The notes below the pieces were generated by a model, which saw only the letters and a program-made list of their open reading frames with translations, made no database searches and was not told where the DNA came from. A stretch of DNA of 64,000 nt from Aquilaria yunnanensis (Eukaryota > Streptophyta > Magnoliopsida > Malvales > Thymelaeaceae): the NCBI GenBank assembly GCA_039654915.1, contig CM077594.1, forward strand, positions 95,556,893 to 95,620,892, written 5' to 3'. This document shows positions 25,139-37,440 of this stretch, in pieces. The position numbers were made by a program, and so were the translations under genes. Numbering within the stretch: the stretch's first letter is position 1; the number at the start of each line of letters is the position of its first letter.

Positions 25139-28100
25139 TCATTTTCTCTTTACCTGAAACAAAGAAATAGTTGAGGTTAACTGCCTACATGTTGTCTTCA
25201 TGTGTCCTGATTGCTTGCACATACTACAGTGCATTTGTATTCCAAACCTTCTCATTTTAGTTGTATTCTTAGGTTCTTCAACTTCTCTTCTCCTCTTCCT
25301 CTGTTTTCGACCTTTTTTAACAGTCCCCAATTAAGGTGGTTGAATTATATAATGTCCTTCATCTTGCCATTGCTCCATACTTGTTAATGGATTGATGACA
25401 CAACTATAGGTCTTTGCACAAGCTTCAATCGTGTAGCAATTATAAACATAATCCTCATGTTTCCTTTTGTTAGCTAAAATAGTATAGTATGCACGGGGGC
25501 AAGGGATCCTACATAGCTGCCACTTTTTACAAGTGCATTGTTGATGTTGGAAATCAAACCACAAATTGACCTGATGGTATTGTAACTTAACACTGTGGTC
25601 CACCAGAACCCAATAGGATGCACATACCAGCCTTATTGTTTGCCTTGTTCAATTTGGCAACAATTCTAGGGCACAGAAGTCCTTTGTATTTCTCCAAAGT
25701 CTTCCTTCTATTTGTAATTCTGACCATCAATTTGCACCTTATCATTTCCAGTTTATCTCTTGCATCTAGGATAAACCTATTACAACACTCAGAGATATTG
25801 TTCAAAAACACATCACATTTACTATACTCCCTAAAATGTGCCCTACTCCAATGTACTGGTGGAACAAGTAATAGCCATTTCCATGCTGACTCATCTATTG
25901 CCTTAATTCTCTCTATCACTATATTAAACTGAGCAACATAATTGCTTTTGCAGCAGGCCAAACTAACTCCTTTTATAGACCCTTAGGAAACTTAACCTTA
26001 AAATTGTTGTACAAGTGTCTGACACTGAACCTATGTTCACTGTCAAAAAATAAGTATACTCCATAAAATGTGCCCTACTCCAATGTGCTGGTGGAACAAG
26101 TAATAGTCATTTCCATGCTGACTCATCTACTGCCTTAATTTTCTCCATCACTGTATTAAACTGAGCAACATAATTGCTTTTTGCTGCAGGCCAAACTAAC
26201 TCTTTTAATAGACCCTCAGGAAACTTAACCTTAAAATTGTTATACAAGTGTCTGACACTGAACCTATGTTCACAGTCAAAAAATAAGTCTTCTACTGCTG
26301 GAATAAGGCTCTGTAATTTTAAGATATTAATATTTATGATTACAATGAATTTGTAATAAACGTGTAAAAATAAGTCATTTGTCAGTGACTTACCTTTTGC
26401 CTACTAAGTTGAATGTCCAATCTTTGGAGTTGTCCCTTGTTATCCCTAATTTGTCAGCTAACAAATATAGAAACCAATGCTAGGAATCATGGCACTCAAC
26501 CTCTACTCTAGCATATGTTATTGGATAGATGTAATCATTTCCATCTATCCCAATTGCAGTCATCAGTTGCCCTTCATACTTCCCGTTAAGAAAATAGGCA
26601 TAAATGCCTATTATAGGCCTATATCCAGTTAAGAATCCTTGTGCACATGACTCAATACATATGAAACTCTCTTGAATACTAAATTGTCCAACTGTAACTT
26701 AAACATAAAACCAAGATTAGTTCACCTAAGTTCACTATAATAATCAGCCAACTTGGCAAACTGCTCACTTTCATCTCCTCTTATCTTTTCAAGTGCTATC
26801 TGTTCCCCCCTTTTAAGCCTTAATTCAAGGAATATCTAGATTAAAGTCTCTTATTTTCTGGTTTTTAAGTGTTGAAATTGAAATGCTAGGGTCACTTCTA
26901 ATGTTTTCCAAGTAGACTTTTGCTATCAAGTGTTGATTTGTATTTCTTGTCTTGAAAGCCTTGCAGCAAGTGTGTTCTTCAATATATGTCCTAATTTACA
27001 CCATTCCACAGTCTGTAGGTGTGGCACATAAAGTCTATGGACAACCTTCAGTACACTTTGCCCTTAGCCTCATTCTTTCATTCTTGAGCACCCTGATATC
27101 ACACATTGACTTCACACTATAAGTTCTTATGACCATTTTTAATATTTCAAAAAAAGTGAATAACTGACTTACCCTAAATTTAGGGTTAGACATGTCTCTA
27201 GTTTCATTGAAAATGGGGTATTTTGGACCATTATCTTCATTATTAGAATGAATTGAACATAAGTCATTCGAGTCAACCTCAATCTCATCACCCACTTCAT
27301 AATTATATCCCATGCATGTATGCTTCCCCTTCTCAGTGTCCGTATTGACCTTACCACCCTTACTGGTCTGCTCGACTAACCCTTTCACATTTAGTGCATC
27401 ATCATCATTTTGTATCTCGTTATCTGATTCTTCAAATTATGTAGAGCATCTTCCCGAACTATCTTCAGGCTTAAAATCGTCATCTTCAGTTGTCTCTTTA
27501 CTACTATGTTCACAACCACCATCATTTTTAACATCAATGTTATCACTGCTGTTATCAGCATTAATTTCCTCCTGATTTTGGGCTTCCCCCTTAAGATCAC
27601 CACAATCCTTACCTTACTCTTTTACTGATACCCCATGCACACTACCATCTACTTCATCAACAACACCCCCAACCTTAGCACCTCTTTCTACAACATCACG
27701 TTGCTGTTCTTTAGTAACTTGTCATCCCATGTTAGTGGCCTCTTACTCCACAGCAGTATAGGGCAAACATTTTCTTGCATTCATTATAGGCTATCTCTTG
27801 CTCGAAGATGGATTTTCCTTAACTTTACTCGACTGATCAATGTGGACATCATCCTCAACAATTTCTTCTATACTCGACTCCTTAGGATTAATCATTTCTT
27901 TTATTTTTCCTACAAATGCCATCTCATCCTTCACCTAATCCTCTACATTATTCATTACAACATAAACTTTAATCAATGTATTCTCAGGGAGGCACAACAT
28001 CAACATTTGCATGACATCCACTTCATCTTTCAAAGGCAATAACCCTTCATCGAGCTCCATCCCAGGATACAGCCAAAAGTAGCCCATGAACCCTGAATAT

Positions 28101-28260
28101 CGTAATCCTTCAACCATTTTATCAATGATAGCTAAACTGAAATTTTCTTTATTACAAAAATCCTAGTAATTGATAGACCCTAAAATGTACGCCTTGAATG
28201 GCAGATTTCCAAAATAACTGCCATGGTACATCTTCAATGTGAAATAGCTATCACTATAAG
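25139..28260 (-). pseudogene. MuDR-family (MULE) transposase, multiply broken
   Basis: Minus-strand order from the N-terminus: 28260-27935, a plant MULE N-terminal domain (MYHGSYFGN, GYFWLYPGMELDEGLLPLKD); an acidic linker; 27390-27035, the MuDR DNA-binding region (NPKFRVSQLFTFFEILK, MRLRAKCTEGCP); 26640-26390, the transposase core (GQLMTAIGIDGNDYIYPITYA) with a TAG where a Trp is usual; 25961-25587; a SWIM-like zinc finger at about 25540-25490 (CTCKKWQLCRIPCPRA, the final His replaced by Arg); and a CCHC knuckle near 25230 (CSMCKQSGHMKTTC). Stops, frameshifts and a 232-bp tandem duplication (25823-26288) disable it. It would have mobilised the surrounding element. Confidence 0.85.
25823..26288. 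repeat. Tandem duplication of about 232 bp in the MULE transposase
   Basis: Copy 1 (25823-26054) and copy 2 (26055-26288) both run from TATACTCC.TAAAATGTGCCC to CAGTCAAAAAATAAG-type sequence, with only scattered substitutions and one short indel in the GCTTTTGCAGCAGG section. The duplication breaks the transposase reading frame. Confidence 0.85.
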
Positions 28261-29066
28261 CAGCAAACGCAAGTTAATGCAAGTTTGACTCTTTGTTATA
28301 AAACAAAACAAAAAATATTATGCATTTTTAGAGTTTTTTATTCATCCTCCCCATTTATCATTCCAATACACACTTCAATTTTTTATGCAAAACTATCCTT
28401 CAGCGAGCCTGAATGGCCCTCCTCACATACATAAAAGACAAAAAATAAACACACAAACACATACCCCACCATTTCTTTCACTACACCCAACGCCTTCATT
28501 AACCCAAATACCCACATCACCACCTTACTTTCGCAACTCAAAGTTCCATAGAAAAGGCAATGACATTTACTGTAGGCTGTGCACTCATTAGACACATATT
28601 TTTTTACTGACTTCACGACCATTACTGTTTGATTCCTGATTCTAACATAGTTTTCTGGGATTCTTGTCCCTACACTAAAATCTCATGCACTTATCCTCTA
28701 TCGCCACTCAAATCCTAGCTATCTTTCTCTGGTTCCCTTGCTCTTCTCTACTTCGCCTTGCACTACCAAAAACTGGGGAAGAATGCGAAACAACATTTTC
28801 TTACTAGTAATACCCTTAACAAAGGAATTGGGTCCTGCCACTTCTGACATGGAGTTGAAATGGTGTGCCGGTGTGGTAATCACCAAATGTTGGCACGCCA
28901 TGTGGTCATTTCCATCACTTTAAATGATTTTTTTTCATACAAAGGGCTAAAATAGAACAAAGAAATGAGGTTGAGGACTGCCTATGTGAGATTTTGAAGT
29001 TAAAGTCTAAAATAGGACAATAATGAAAGGTTAAGGGCCATGGGTGCAATTTACCCCATAGTAATA

Positions 29067-30955
29067 TATGAATAATTTTAATATCACATTATAATATATA
29101 TAAATAAATAAACAGAATCATACTAACAAATAATTACATATATAAAAAAGAATACACTTATTTTTATAGATGATGTCAAATACATTATTATTCATATGAA
29201 AAATTTTATTTACTTACATATTTGTAATACATCATTAAGTTTATTTGTATATGTGTGTTACATATTTTGTATATATCGAGTTTAATTTATATCATTAATT
29301 TGATTTGTACATATCTTTAATTTTAGTCAGATGTGGGATTTGACATGTTCATACCCCGTATTTTATAAAAGTATGAACTCGTACATACTATTGAATATAT
29401 AGGTAATATATATATGATCTCATTTGTATGTATATCACACATTATTTGTACTAATCATTTACATTCTTTTTACATCGAGTTTCTATATATTTAGTATCTA
29501 ATTTTCACATATCTCCATTTTTGGGGGGCAACACTTAAGATTTAATATATTTACATTTTTTTATGATATAAAGGGTAGTATTGGAATATAAATATATACG
29601 GACATAATAGGTAAAGAGTATATGTGACTATCTTGCCATAATGACAGATTCATAATTTTTTTAAAGAGAGGTTGCATATATACATGAGTACTATTTTTTT
29701 TAGATACATAATAAATACAAGAGATTCAAATACTCAAATGTATAATTTATATAAAATGCTTTTTGTAGAAGAATATGAAATATAAAGTCAAAATGTTCTA
29801 ATAGCCCTTGAACTTATATGTTTATACTTAGAGTAAAGTCCACCGGAGGTACCTTAGCTTTTATTCTTATCTCAAATGGGTACCCAACCTTATTTAGTAA
29901 AATTTCATAAAAATTTAGTAAGATTACAAAAATTTTATTTTCAATTAATTATTGTAGCTACATAATATTGAATTTTAATTAAAATTAGTTTCGAGTAAGT
30001 AAAAATAAAAAGAAATCATTTTAAAGTCAATTGACTTAAATTAAAATGAATTAGATTTCCATAAGCCCAACTTACCTGTCTACATTTCCCCTTTGCTAAA
30101 TAGGGTTACTTGGTGGAAAATTTTTGTTATTTTTAATAACAATGTTCCTTTCTTTCTTTTCATTAACGATAGAGGCATATGTTTGTTCAATATTGTAAGT
30201 GAGATCATATTCGTACACGTGCCTTAATTGCTTCTCATTTTAGAGCAACTTTTAGTTCCTTTCCTTGTGATTTTTTGATTAAGCACTTTAATCTTCGTTT
30301 TGCTTTAATAAGCACAAAAAATTGAACTTTTGTCCCAATAATTTGACCTTTCAATTTTGATCATCATTTTTTTTTTGTTCCAAAAAGTCTGGCTATTCAA
30401 GATAACAATACTATATGCACATGGGATGGCTACAATAAAATGAATTTCAGGGCTGTGTGTGTGAAGTCATTGCCAAAGTTAATTTCTTCTTCGGCTGGCA
30501 CATTTGATAATGTAATGTGTGACAGTTACTGGACCTACTCAATTCTTATAAATGGTTGCAAGGTTATGCGTTTCACTATTTTGGTAGCCTTTATTAGGAT
30601 GATTCTCTATTGTTTTTATCATTCTTATATTATATTTTGAAGCCTCTAAGCCCAATTTATTTATATATCATCCTTGCATGATATTGGTATGCTTAAAGGA
30701 CTCGCGGCCGTGGTGCGCTGAAGCCAGAGTATGAGTATGACTGTAGCTCAGCAACTTGTCTCACGAAATCCAGTCATGCCGTAGCAGAGCATGTGCATTT
30801 TGTGTTGAGCTCTGGACAAACTTGTTCTGTCTTATAAAGTTAAATAACTTAAAATTGAGTGTAGTGCAGTTAGGGGGTAATTTGTTCAAGTTGGAAAACT
30901 TAAAGGGGCATTAAATGTATTTAAGCCATGATGGGAATAAAATAAAAACTTTTAA
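29067..30955. other. Intergenic AT-rich DNA
   Basis: Very AT-rich to about 30060, including a stretch at 29905-30060 that shares words (CATAATATTGA.TTT, GACTTAAATTAAAATGAATTAG) with the hairpin repeats at 48.7 and 49.2 kb. From 30430 to 30800 the sequence is less AT-rich, but only a 66-codon ORF without known features is present. No gene is claimed. Confidence 0.35.
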
Positions 30956-32388
30956 GAGTAAATTGCACTTGTGGCCCCTAATATTTTATTATTGTATTGT
31001 TTTGGACCCTAACCTATATTTCTTGTATAGAAAGTCTCTAACATCGTTTACGTGTTTCATTTTAGACCTTTTATAGATGAAAAAGTTAATATGGATGAAA
31101 AACACAGTGTTACATGCCAACATGGTGATCGGCCACAATGAATTTGACATGTCAACTGCTATGATAATATGGAAAAGAAAAGGAAAAAAAGAAAAAAAAT
31201 AGAAGTAGTAAAAGCCCAAAATGTAGCAATCCTTTCTGTCGACTCCCTCATCTTCACTGTCTCTACCATCTCCACACCCAAAACCACAAACTATCACAAA
31301 ACCCTTACCTTGTCTTATCTATTGCACAAACAGAACTTAAAACAAAGCACTCCCCCACCTTGTTAGTCGTTTAATTTCATAAAAAGATTTGAAATTTTCA
31401 TGAATTAATTTTAGCAAAACCTATATCAAATTCTAAAATACGAAAGCAAATAAAAAACCCAAAGTAAGGGTTCTAATCGAGACCAAATTTTCTTGCACAG
31501 CTGCCACATCGATAACTAAATTGAGCTTGATAACGATGGCGTTTCCCTTAGTGGCCTAGACGCACTTCGAACTTTATATTGCTCATGTTGAGACTCGTAC
31601 TATTGTCCTCCATATTGCTAACCCCAAGATCATTGAAATTCTCCCATGCCGAAGTCTCACATAACATACTTCTCCTTGAAACCTAACTTGGATGTGATTT
31701 GGAATTGAGTGTGTGTTTGAATTTGAACATGGAGAGTTTAGTGTCAAAGGTCTACTAGCCTCTAGGGATCAAAACCTCATGATGGCAGTGTGGATTGGAT
31801 CCTTAGGAGACGATGACAGCCAATAACCCTGGCAGCTGTGGAGGTCAATCAAACTGAGGGCGAGAGAAGTGACACATTTGTAAACGTGGAGTAATTTTGG
31901 GCTAATCGCATATGAGCCCTAGTTTTCATCATCTTTTGCAATATTCTTTTGCCATTATTGCCAATTGCAGGCTAGTTCTGATTTAACAAAGGTTTCATGG
32001 TGGCTTTTTTTGTTTATATTAAGATTTTTTATTTATAAAAGGTCAAAAGTGAAATACCTAAATGAGGTTAGGAACTTTCTATGTAAAAAACATATATTAG
32101 AGTTCAAAATAATATAATATTCCCTTTATTTTACAAAAATTGTCCACTTTACTATTTACAGCAATTAATCTATGATTTTATTTCTCTTAAAATTTATCAT
32201 AAAAATATAAACTTTTTACATGAAAATGAAACTTTAAAGATTTTATTTTCTAAATATTATTATTATTTTTTTCAATTCATATTAATATAAATATATTCAA
32301 GTTAAACTTTAATAAAAAAGTATAAAAGGGACAGCTAATATGAAATGGAGGGAATAATAAAAAGTTATGGGCCAGGCGCAATTTACTC
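30956..32388. mobile_element. Non-autonomous MULE, about 1.43 kb, right terminus split by a MITE
   Basis: The left end GAGTAAATTGCACTTGTGGC mirrors the right end (reverse complement GAGTAAATTGCGCCTGGCCC). Pairing continues on the left to about 31090 and on the right, beyond the MITE at 32118-32356, back to about 31985 (ATAGAAAGT..CTAAC, GACCTTTTATA.AT). Flanks are only partly alike (AACTTTTAA and AAACTTTAG). A second AATTTACTCAAACTTTAG copy follows at 32411-32427, so the right border has a small local duplication. No transposase ORF. Confidence 0.7.
32118..32356. mobile_element. Stowaway-like MITE, copy C, nested in a MULE terminal repeat
   Basis: Begins TATTCCCTTTATTTTACAAA and ends ATGAAATGGAGGGAATA, giving the clearest inverted ends of the four-copy family, with TA at both borders. 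Removing it restores continuity of the right terminal repeat of the 30956-32388 MULE, which directly supports both its borders and the order of insertion. Confidence 0.78.
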
Positions 32389-32441
32389 AAACTTTAGGTA
32401 TCCCAGGCACAATTTACTCAAACTTTAGCTAATGTGTTAGT

Positions 32442-32613
32442 TAGGGGTGAGCATGGGTCGGGTAAACCCGAAACCGAAACCGAACCACCCCCATTGGGTT
32501 GGGTAAAAATTGATCATGGTTCTCGGGTTGGTTCCACATATAGGAGAACCGACGGTTTTTGGGTTAGTTCTGGTTCCATATGGAACCAACCCGAAGTGGA
32601 ACCGAACCCGATA

Positions 32614-32665
<52 letters not shown>

Positions 32666-33425
32666 AAATTATAGTATTCCTAATATATCTATGCACACAC
32701 ACACACACACATATTTCTTTGAAGTATTATGATGGTTATTTTGTGTTTTTATATTAAACTCTTAAACTGATGTTCCAAATTGAAATAGTATGGAAGTTGT
32801 GGGATCATTTACGAAATTTCTCCATATTCACTTAAATCACTTTGCTTCATAGACCCACCACTCTTAAGTCATTTTGCTTTCGATCTTTTATTTCAGACTA
32901 CTTTTTACGACACAATTATGCTATTTTTTTCATTTGAGTCATGTAAAATTAAAAATTTATGACATCGACATATTTTAGGTTTTGATACTGAAGAAGATAA
33001 TCTTAAAGGCTCAGTTTTCTATATTAAATGTCATACCAATATTAGAATTATTGGAATGAAGTAAACTAGTTGAGATAAAAGATGCCCCACAAGCAATTCT
33101 TTTGAACCAATTTTGTAAGAACAACATTTAAACTCTTTTGAATGTATCTAAGTACTTATATTTAAATATTAATTTAATTGTATATTATGTTGAATATGTC
33201 ATAAAACTGATTATGGATATAAATTTATTGAATTTTGGTGTTGTTATAGGTATATGGTATAAACCGAAAAACCCGATAACCAGAACCGAGAAATCCAGAA
33301 CCATGGTTCTGGTTCTGTTCGGTTCTCGGTTCTGAGTTGGGTAGAAAAATTTTAAAACCGAGGCTATTTTGAGTTGGTTCGGTTCAACTATAAAACCGAA
33401 CCAACCCGACCCATGCTCACCCCTA
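32442..33425. mobile_element. hAT non-autonomous element, 984 bp, with an exact 8-bp target duplication
   Basis: The 8-mer GTGTTAGT at 32434-32441 recurs at 33426-33433. The termini are a perfect inverted repeat of at least 20 bp beginning TAGGGGTGAGCATGGGTCGG. Subterminal regions are packed with GGTTCGGTT/AACCGAACC words in opposite orientation, plausible transposase-binding sites. The core is AT-rich and holds (TA)n, (TAA)n and (CA)n microsatellites at 32612-32712. No transposase. It ends only 216 bp upstream of the ATG of the gene at 33642-37440, inside its probable promoter. Exact termini and duplication suggest a fairly young insertion. Confidence 0.95.
32612..32712. repeat. Compound microsatellite (TA)n-(TAA)n-(CA)n
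   Basis: About 18 bp of TA repeats pass directly into about 33 bp of ATA repeats, followed after a gap by CACACA at 32694-32711. The Tyr/Ile-rich ORFs here are artefacts of the repeat. It lies in the core of the 984-bp hAT element. Confidence 0.9.
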
Positions 33426-33641
33426 GTGTTAGTCCCGTGGGCGTGGCTCCTGTCCAGTATCCCATCCGCCGTCTTCCATGTCCATCCACTGTGTTGAAAG
33501 AAAGCCACACGATTCCCGCGAAGCCAATCTTCCGGTGATATACATTTGTACTTTAGAAAAAGAAAGACCTTGGAAAAATAAATAAAAGAAAAGTGAAACA
33601 GAAAAAGAAACGTAAGGGACAGGAGAGAGAAACAGCAAGAA

Positions 33642-36600
33642 ATGCTGTCGAAAGAATCGGGTGCTCCCACCTTCGATCTTCCCGATGAGGTATTGCAACT
33701 TCTACCGTCCGATCCTTTCCAGCAGCTTGACATCGCCCGCAAAATCACCTCCATTGCTCTCTCCACACGTGTCTCCTCCCTCGAATCCGAGGCCTCCTCT
33801 TTCCGCGCCCAGCTCGCCGACCGAGACCAGCTCATAGCCGACCTCCAGGCCCAGCTCGATTCCCTCGACGCCTCGCTCTCCGACGCTGCCGATAAACTTG
33901 CCCGGGCTGACCAGGAGAAGGTCCCTCCACCCGGCCCGTTTATCTGTTGTTTCCTTTGTGTTTAGCAATTTTCTTTCTGTTGCTGATGCTCTGGTTAGCC
34001 ATTGGATTGGAAGTTGACGCTGTGATTTGGGTTCAGGAGAGCTTGTTGAGAGACAACGCTTCGCTGACCAACACTGTGAGGAAGCTTCAGAGAGATGTCT
34101 CTAAGGCAAGTCAACGTCGCACTTGAGCTTGTACTTGCAGCATCTTTTTCAACTGATTAGGTATTTAGTCTGTGGTTGATTTTAAGTTTGATTGGGTTTT
34201 CTGGTAGTTGGTGAAGACTTTCAGTGAGAGTTTGTGAATTCGAGCTGTTAACTTTGGTCTATTATTGTGAATTGATCGGTTTAACAGCTCAATGAAATAT
34301 ATAGGGGCATGGTTGAAGTTGAACCTTGAACGATTAAAGCCCTTAATTTATCTCGGTGTGTTGGTCGATGAGTTTGTTTGCCTTATTGTAAATAGGTTTT
34401 GATCTTCTATTTGAATGGTTCTGATGGCATAAGATCATTTGGGCCAACTCGGATTAATGTAACTATGAAACTATTGTAGCCTATGGGAGTGAGATGGTGG
34501 GAACATTTTACATGATTCATAATATAAATAAATAATTCAATATCACCAATTTAAGAATGCTGCCGAAGAGCAACATAAGTTGTTATTTAAGTTTTTTTTT
34601 AAAATTATTTTTAAAAAAATAAGAGAGCGACAGGGGGGGAGGTAAGGTCAGATGAGCTACGGTATACCAGGGAAATGTAGATTGAAGTCTCACTGCTCTA
34701 AGTGATTGCAGTTGGAGGTCTTCAGAAGGACGCTTATGCAGTCACTGCAAGAGGATGAGGATGGCTCTGTAAGTTTGCTTCTAGTCAATTTTGGAACAGA
34801 TTGTTGCAATTCATAGGCATGAAGTTTTGATTTCAACATGCTTTGTTCTGACAGGCTGGAGTTCCGCATATTATTGCAAAGCCAACTCCATCAGGTAGGA
34901 CCATACATTGCATTTTCAACATCTCGATTTTTCTGTTTACTTTGGTTTAAGTGTTGCATGATGTTAGGATAGAAAGGCAACCTTTTCTGCCTCCAGTGTT
35001 CTCTTCCTTTTGTTGGTGAATACTTCCCCTTAGCCCTTGATGAAATCTATTTACTTTTTCTGATTCTGGTCCTAGGTGTCATCGTTTATATGTAAGTACC
35101 ACATCATAATTTTGGAAGGAAGCTGCTTGAAGAAAAATTCGCTGAACTTCTTTTAATACATATTTAAATAGCATCTTTAGTTCACTTGTGCCTCTATTTC
35201 TACTTACCAGTTCTTAGATGAACAGAACAAGTTGTGCAAGTCACTGTGCTTTCCGATGGATTTGCATGCTCTAGTTGCTATTCTGGTGGTCCACTAGTTA
35301 GGTGGAAAAATAAGATTAAACTTGCCATGGGTCAACATGCACCTCATCCAGCTTTCTTTGGTCTTATAAAATGATGAACTCAAAAAGTAAGGCTTTATTA
35401 GCATCATGATAATAATGGGAACTGGGAAGTAAATATATCTTTTTCCGGTGGAAGGATGGGAGAGAATTTCAAGAAAGCAGACAAAAGTTAACATATTCTA
35501 GCGCTGCAATGCAACAATCCTTCTTAGTCCGCAAAGTGTATCATATTGTTGAAGTCAAAAAGCAGAGGAGTAAGGGGGGAGAGCAAATGAGAGCAGACAG
35601 ATGCCATAGTGTTCTATTTTTGCAAGAAGAGAGAGGATGCTGTAAATCTAGTAGTTCAAGCAGCTCCCTGCCTGTTTTACTACATGTTCTGATCTTTTTT
35701 TTTTTCCTTTTTTCCTCTGTGTGAATTTTAGATGATGTTTGCTTGCCACCTTCAAGAACTTCTTCAATGCACAGCCAGTTTTCTGAAGTGGGAAACCCCT
35801 TTGTGGAGGATCGTGCAACAGATGGTACATTGGTTTTTGAACTATTATTCAAATGAAATCAATAAGCCTTTTATTCAAACATTCTATTAGGTTCATTCTT
35901 TTCAGTTTTCTACCATCATGACCATCTAAAGGCCATGGAAACACCATATCTGAATATGATAAAAGTGGCAAAATCTTAGCAGCTTACAGCATCAAATATA
36001 GTGAATTTTTATGTTTTTCTTGCCTAGTGTGCCTTACTCTTTCACCTTTGAATTGCAGCCTCAAGGCCTGGCTATTCTCTCAGTCTCTTGTTGGCATCAC
36101 AAACAAGTACACCTCGTGTAACTCCTCCAGCATCTCCTCCAAGCCTATCAGCTTCTGTGTCTCCAACTAGGACATCAAAACCTGTCTCCCCAAGGCGACA
36201 TTCAATTTCATTTTCATCTTCAAGGGGCATGTCTAATGATAGGTCTTTTGTATTTTCAAGCCAAGGTTCAGAAACACCTAGTGGTTAGTTCTGAAACAGT
36301 TATTTCTTGTGACGCATTAGGGAAAACTAGAATGCTCTTTTGGTGGAAGTGCCAACTAAATTCTCTTCTGGCTTCAATTGTGTGAAACATGTTTAATAAA
36401 ATCCTGAAACTTTACAACAGAAAGAAATTAACTTGCTAGAGAGCTTTATATGTCAGCGAGTGGCATTCTATTGGTTAAAGAAAAACTAAGAGTGCCATTG
36501 ATTAGTTTTCGGTTCGTGTAGTGCTGGTTATGGGTTCTTTCGAAAAAACTGATGTTTTCTTCTTTATAACTTGTAGAAGGCAAAAATAAATGGTAAAGTA

Positions 36601-37440
36601 CATTGTACTTTTGATAATCTGTTTTCCCGGGCTGTCAATGAAATATTTATGTCAAGACTATTTGATATCTTCATCGTTGTTGAGTTTCAGGACGCACTCG
36701 TGTTGATGGGAAAGAGTTCTTCCGCTTAGTCAGGTAAACATATCCTTATGCTAGTCTGTGCCTGTGATTGAGTTGGAGCTTTGTAAACATATACCGGCTG
36801 ATACAAGCAGTTGTTGAGAGCAGATTTGGCCTTTTGCATAACAGTTCTCTGTCCTGATTGTAGGCCTTAGGGGTTTGTGCTGATAATTCATACATTTACT
36901 AGGCAGGGGAGACTGGAGACTGCTCAAGTCACAGACTGATATGATATTGATGGTTTGCCCTTTGGACACCTAGGTTAAGAATAAAGGGCTACCCACTAAC
37001 AAGTTTATATCCCGAAGTCTCCGTTGCTCCCTCAAGCCATTTGATAAACCATGTTGCCAAATTCGAGAGAATTGATTTGTTTGTAATTCCCGCTGAGGTT
37101 TTTCTGTTCATAGCCTAAATGCATGGCCATAGTAAGTTCCACACCTGATCTCTACCTCGTCTCATCAGGACCCGGTTGTCATACGAGCAGTTTGGTGCAT
37201 TTCTGGCCAATGTGAAGGAGCTAAATTCCCACAAGCAATCAAAAGAGGTGCCCAACCTCTTCTCTCTCTCTCTCTCTCTCGCTTGCTCATTCATTCTGCT
37301 CTTACTCCTAATTTTTGATGCGTGCTTTATTTTCCCGTATTCAGGAGACATTACGGAAAGCTGAAGAGATTTTCAGAGCGGAGAACAAGGATCTCTATGC
37401 AATATTTGAAGGTTTGATCACTCGCAATGCCCAGAACTAG
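33642..37440 (+). CDS. At4g15545-like coiled-coil protein (NAIP family), nine exons, 326 aa
   Basis: Exons: 33642-33920, 34037-34105, 34712-34768, 34855-34894, 35732-35824, 36059-36283, 36691-36733, 37169-37247, 37345-37440; together 981 nt in one frame. The N-terminus MLSKESGAPTFDLPDEVLQL and the PFQQLDIARKITSIA.S.RVSSLE block match the plant family of Arabidopsis At4g15545, as I recall described as NAI2-interacting proteins linked to ER-body formation. Residues about 45-130 form a coiled coil; about 180-255 are Ser/Pro-rich (TPRVTPPASPPSLSASVSP), likely disordered and phosphorylated; the C-terminus has the conserved RLSYEQFGAFLANVKELN and RKAEEIF..EN blocks. Intron 2 has a GC donor (AAG|GCAAGT); the others are GT-AG. 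Exon phases join cleanly. A role at the ER is from family knowledge only. Confidence 0.92.
34106..34711 (+). other. GC-AG intron 2 of the At4g15545-like gene
   Basis: The exon ends GTCTCTAAG and the intron begins GCAAGT, the textbook non-canonical donor, ending TGATTGCAG. Using the GT a few bases on (AAGGCAA|GTCAAC) would put the next exon out of frame and hit a stop within about 20 codons, so the GC donor is required for the conserved LEVFRRTLMQSL block to follow the coiled coil. Confidence 0.85.

Larger units (their letters stand above)
20757..29057 (-). mobile_element. MuDR-type MULE of about 8.3 kb with nested insertions
   Basis: The left terminus GGGTAAATTGTACTTGTGAC and the right terminus (reverse complement GGGGTAAATTGCACCCATGG) begin long inverted repeats. 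Flanking 9-mers ATAATAATA (20748-20756) and ATAGTAATA (29058-29066) match at 8 of 9. The right repeat is continuous (about 28740-29057). The left is split: its outer part is 20757-20880 and its inner part resumes at about 23245-23410 with ATCATTTAAAG..ATGGAAATGACCAC. That implies about 2.36 kb inserted at the join. The element carries a broken transposase (minus, 25139-28260), a broken GRF-zinc-finger gene (plus, 23505-23804), and a 540-bp hAT element at 24125-24664. Two genes converging between long terminal repeats fit an autonomous ancestor. Confidence 0.82.

Noticed and set aside
27312..28042. Plus-strand ORFs (87 and 135 codons)
   Set aside because: Antisense shadows of the MULE transposase pseudogene on the minus strand.
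32434..32757. ORFs with long Tyr or Ile runs
   Set aside because: Pure translation of the TA/TAA microsatellite in the hAT element.
34601..34700. Possible extra exon in intron 2 (GGGGGGGAGGTAAGGTCAG)
   Set aside because: It has a donor-like word but no fitting acceptor and frame, and the exons on either side already join in phase.
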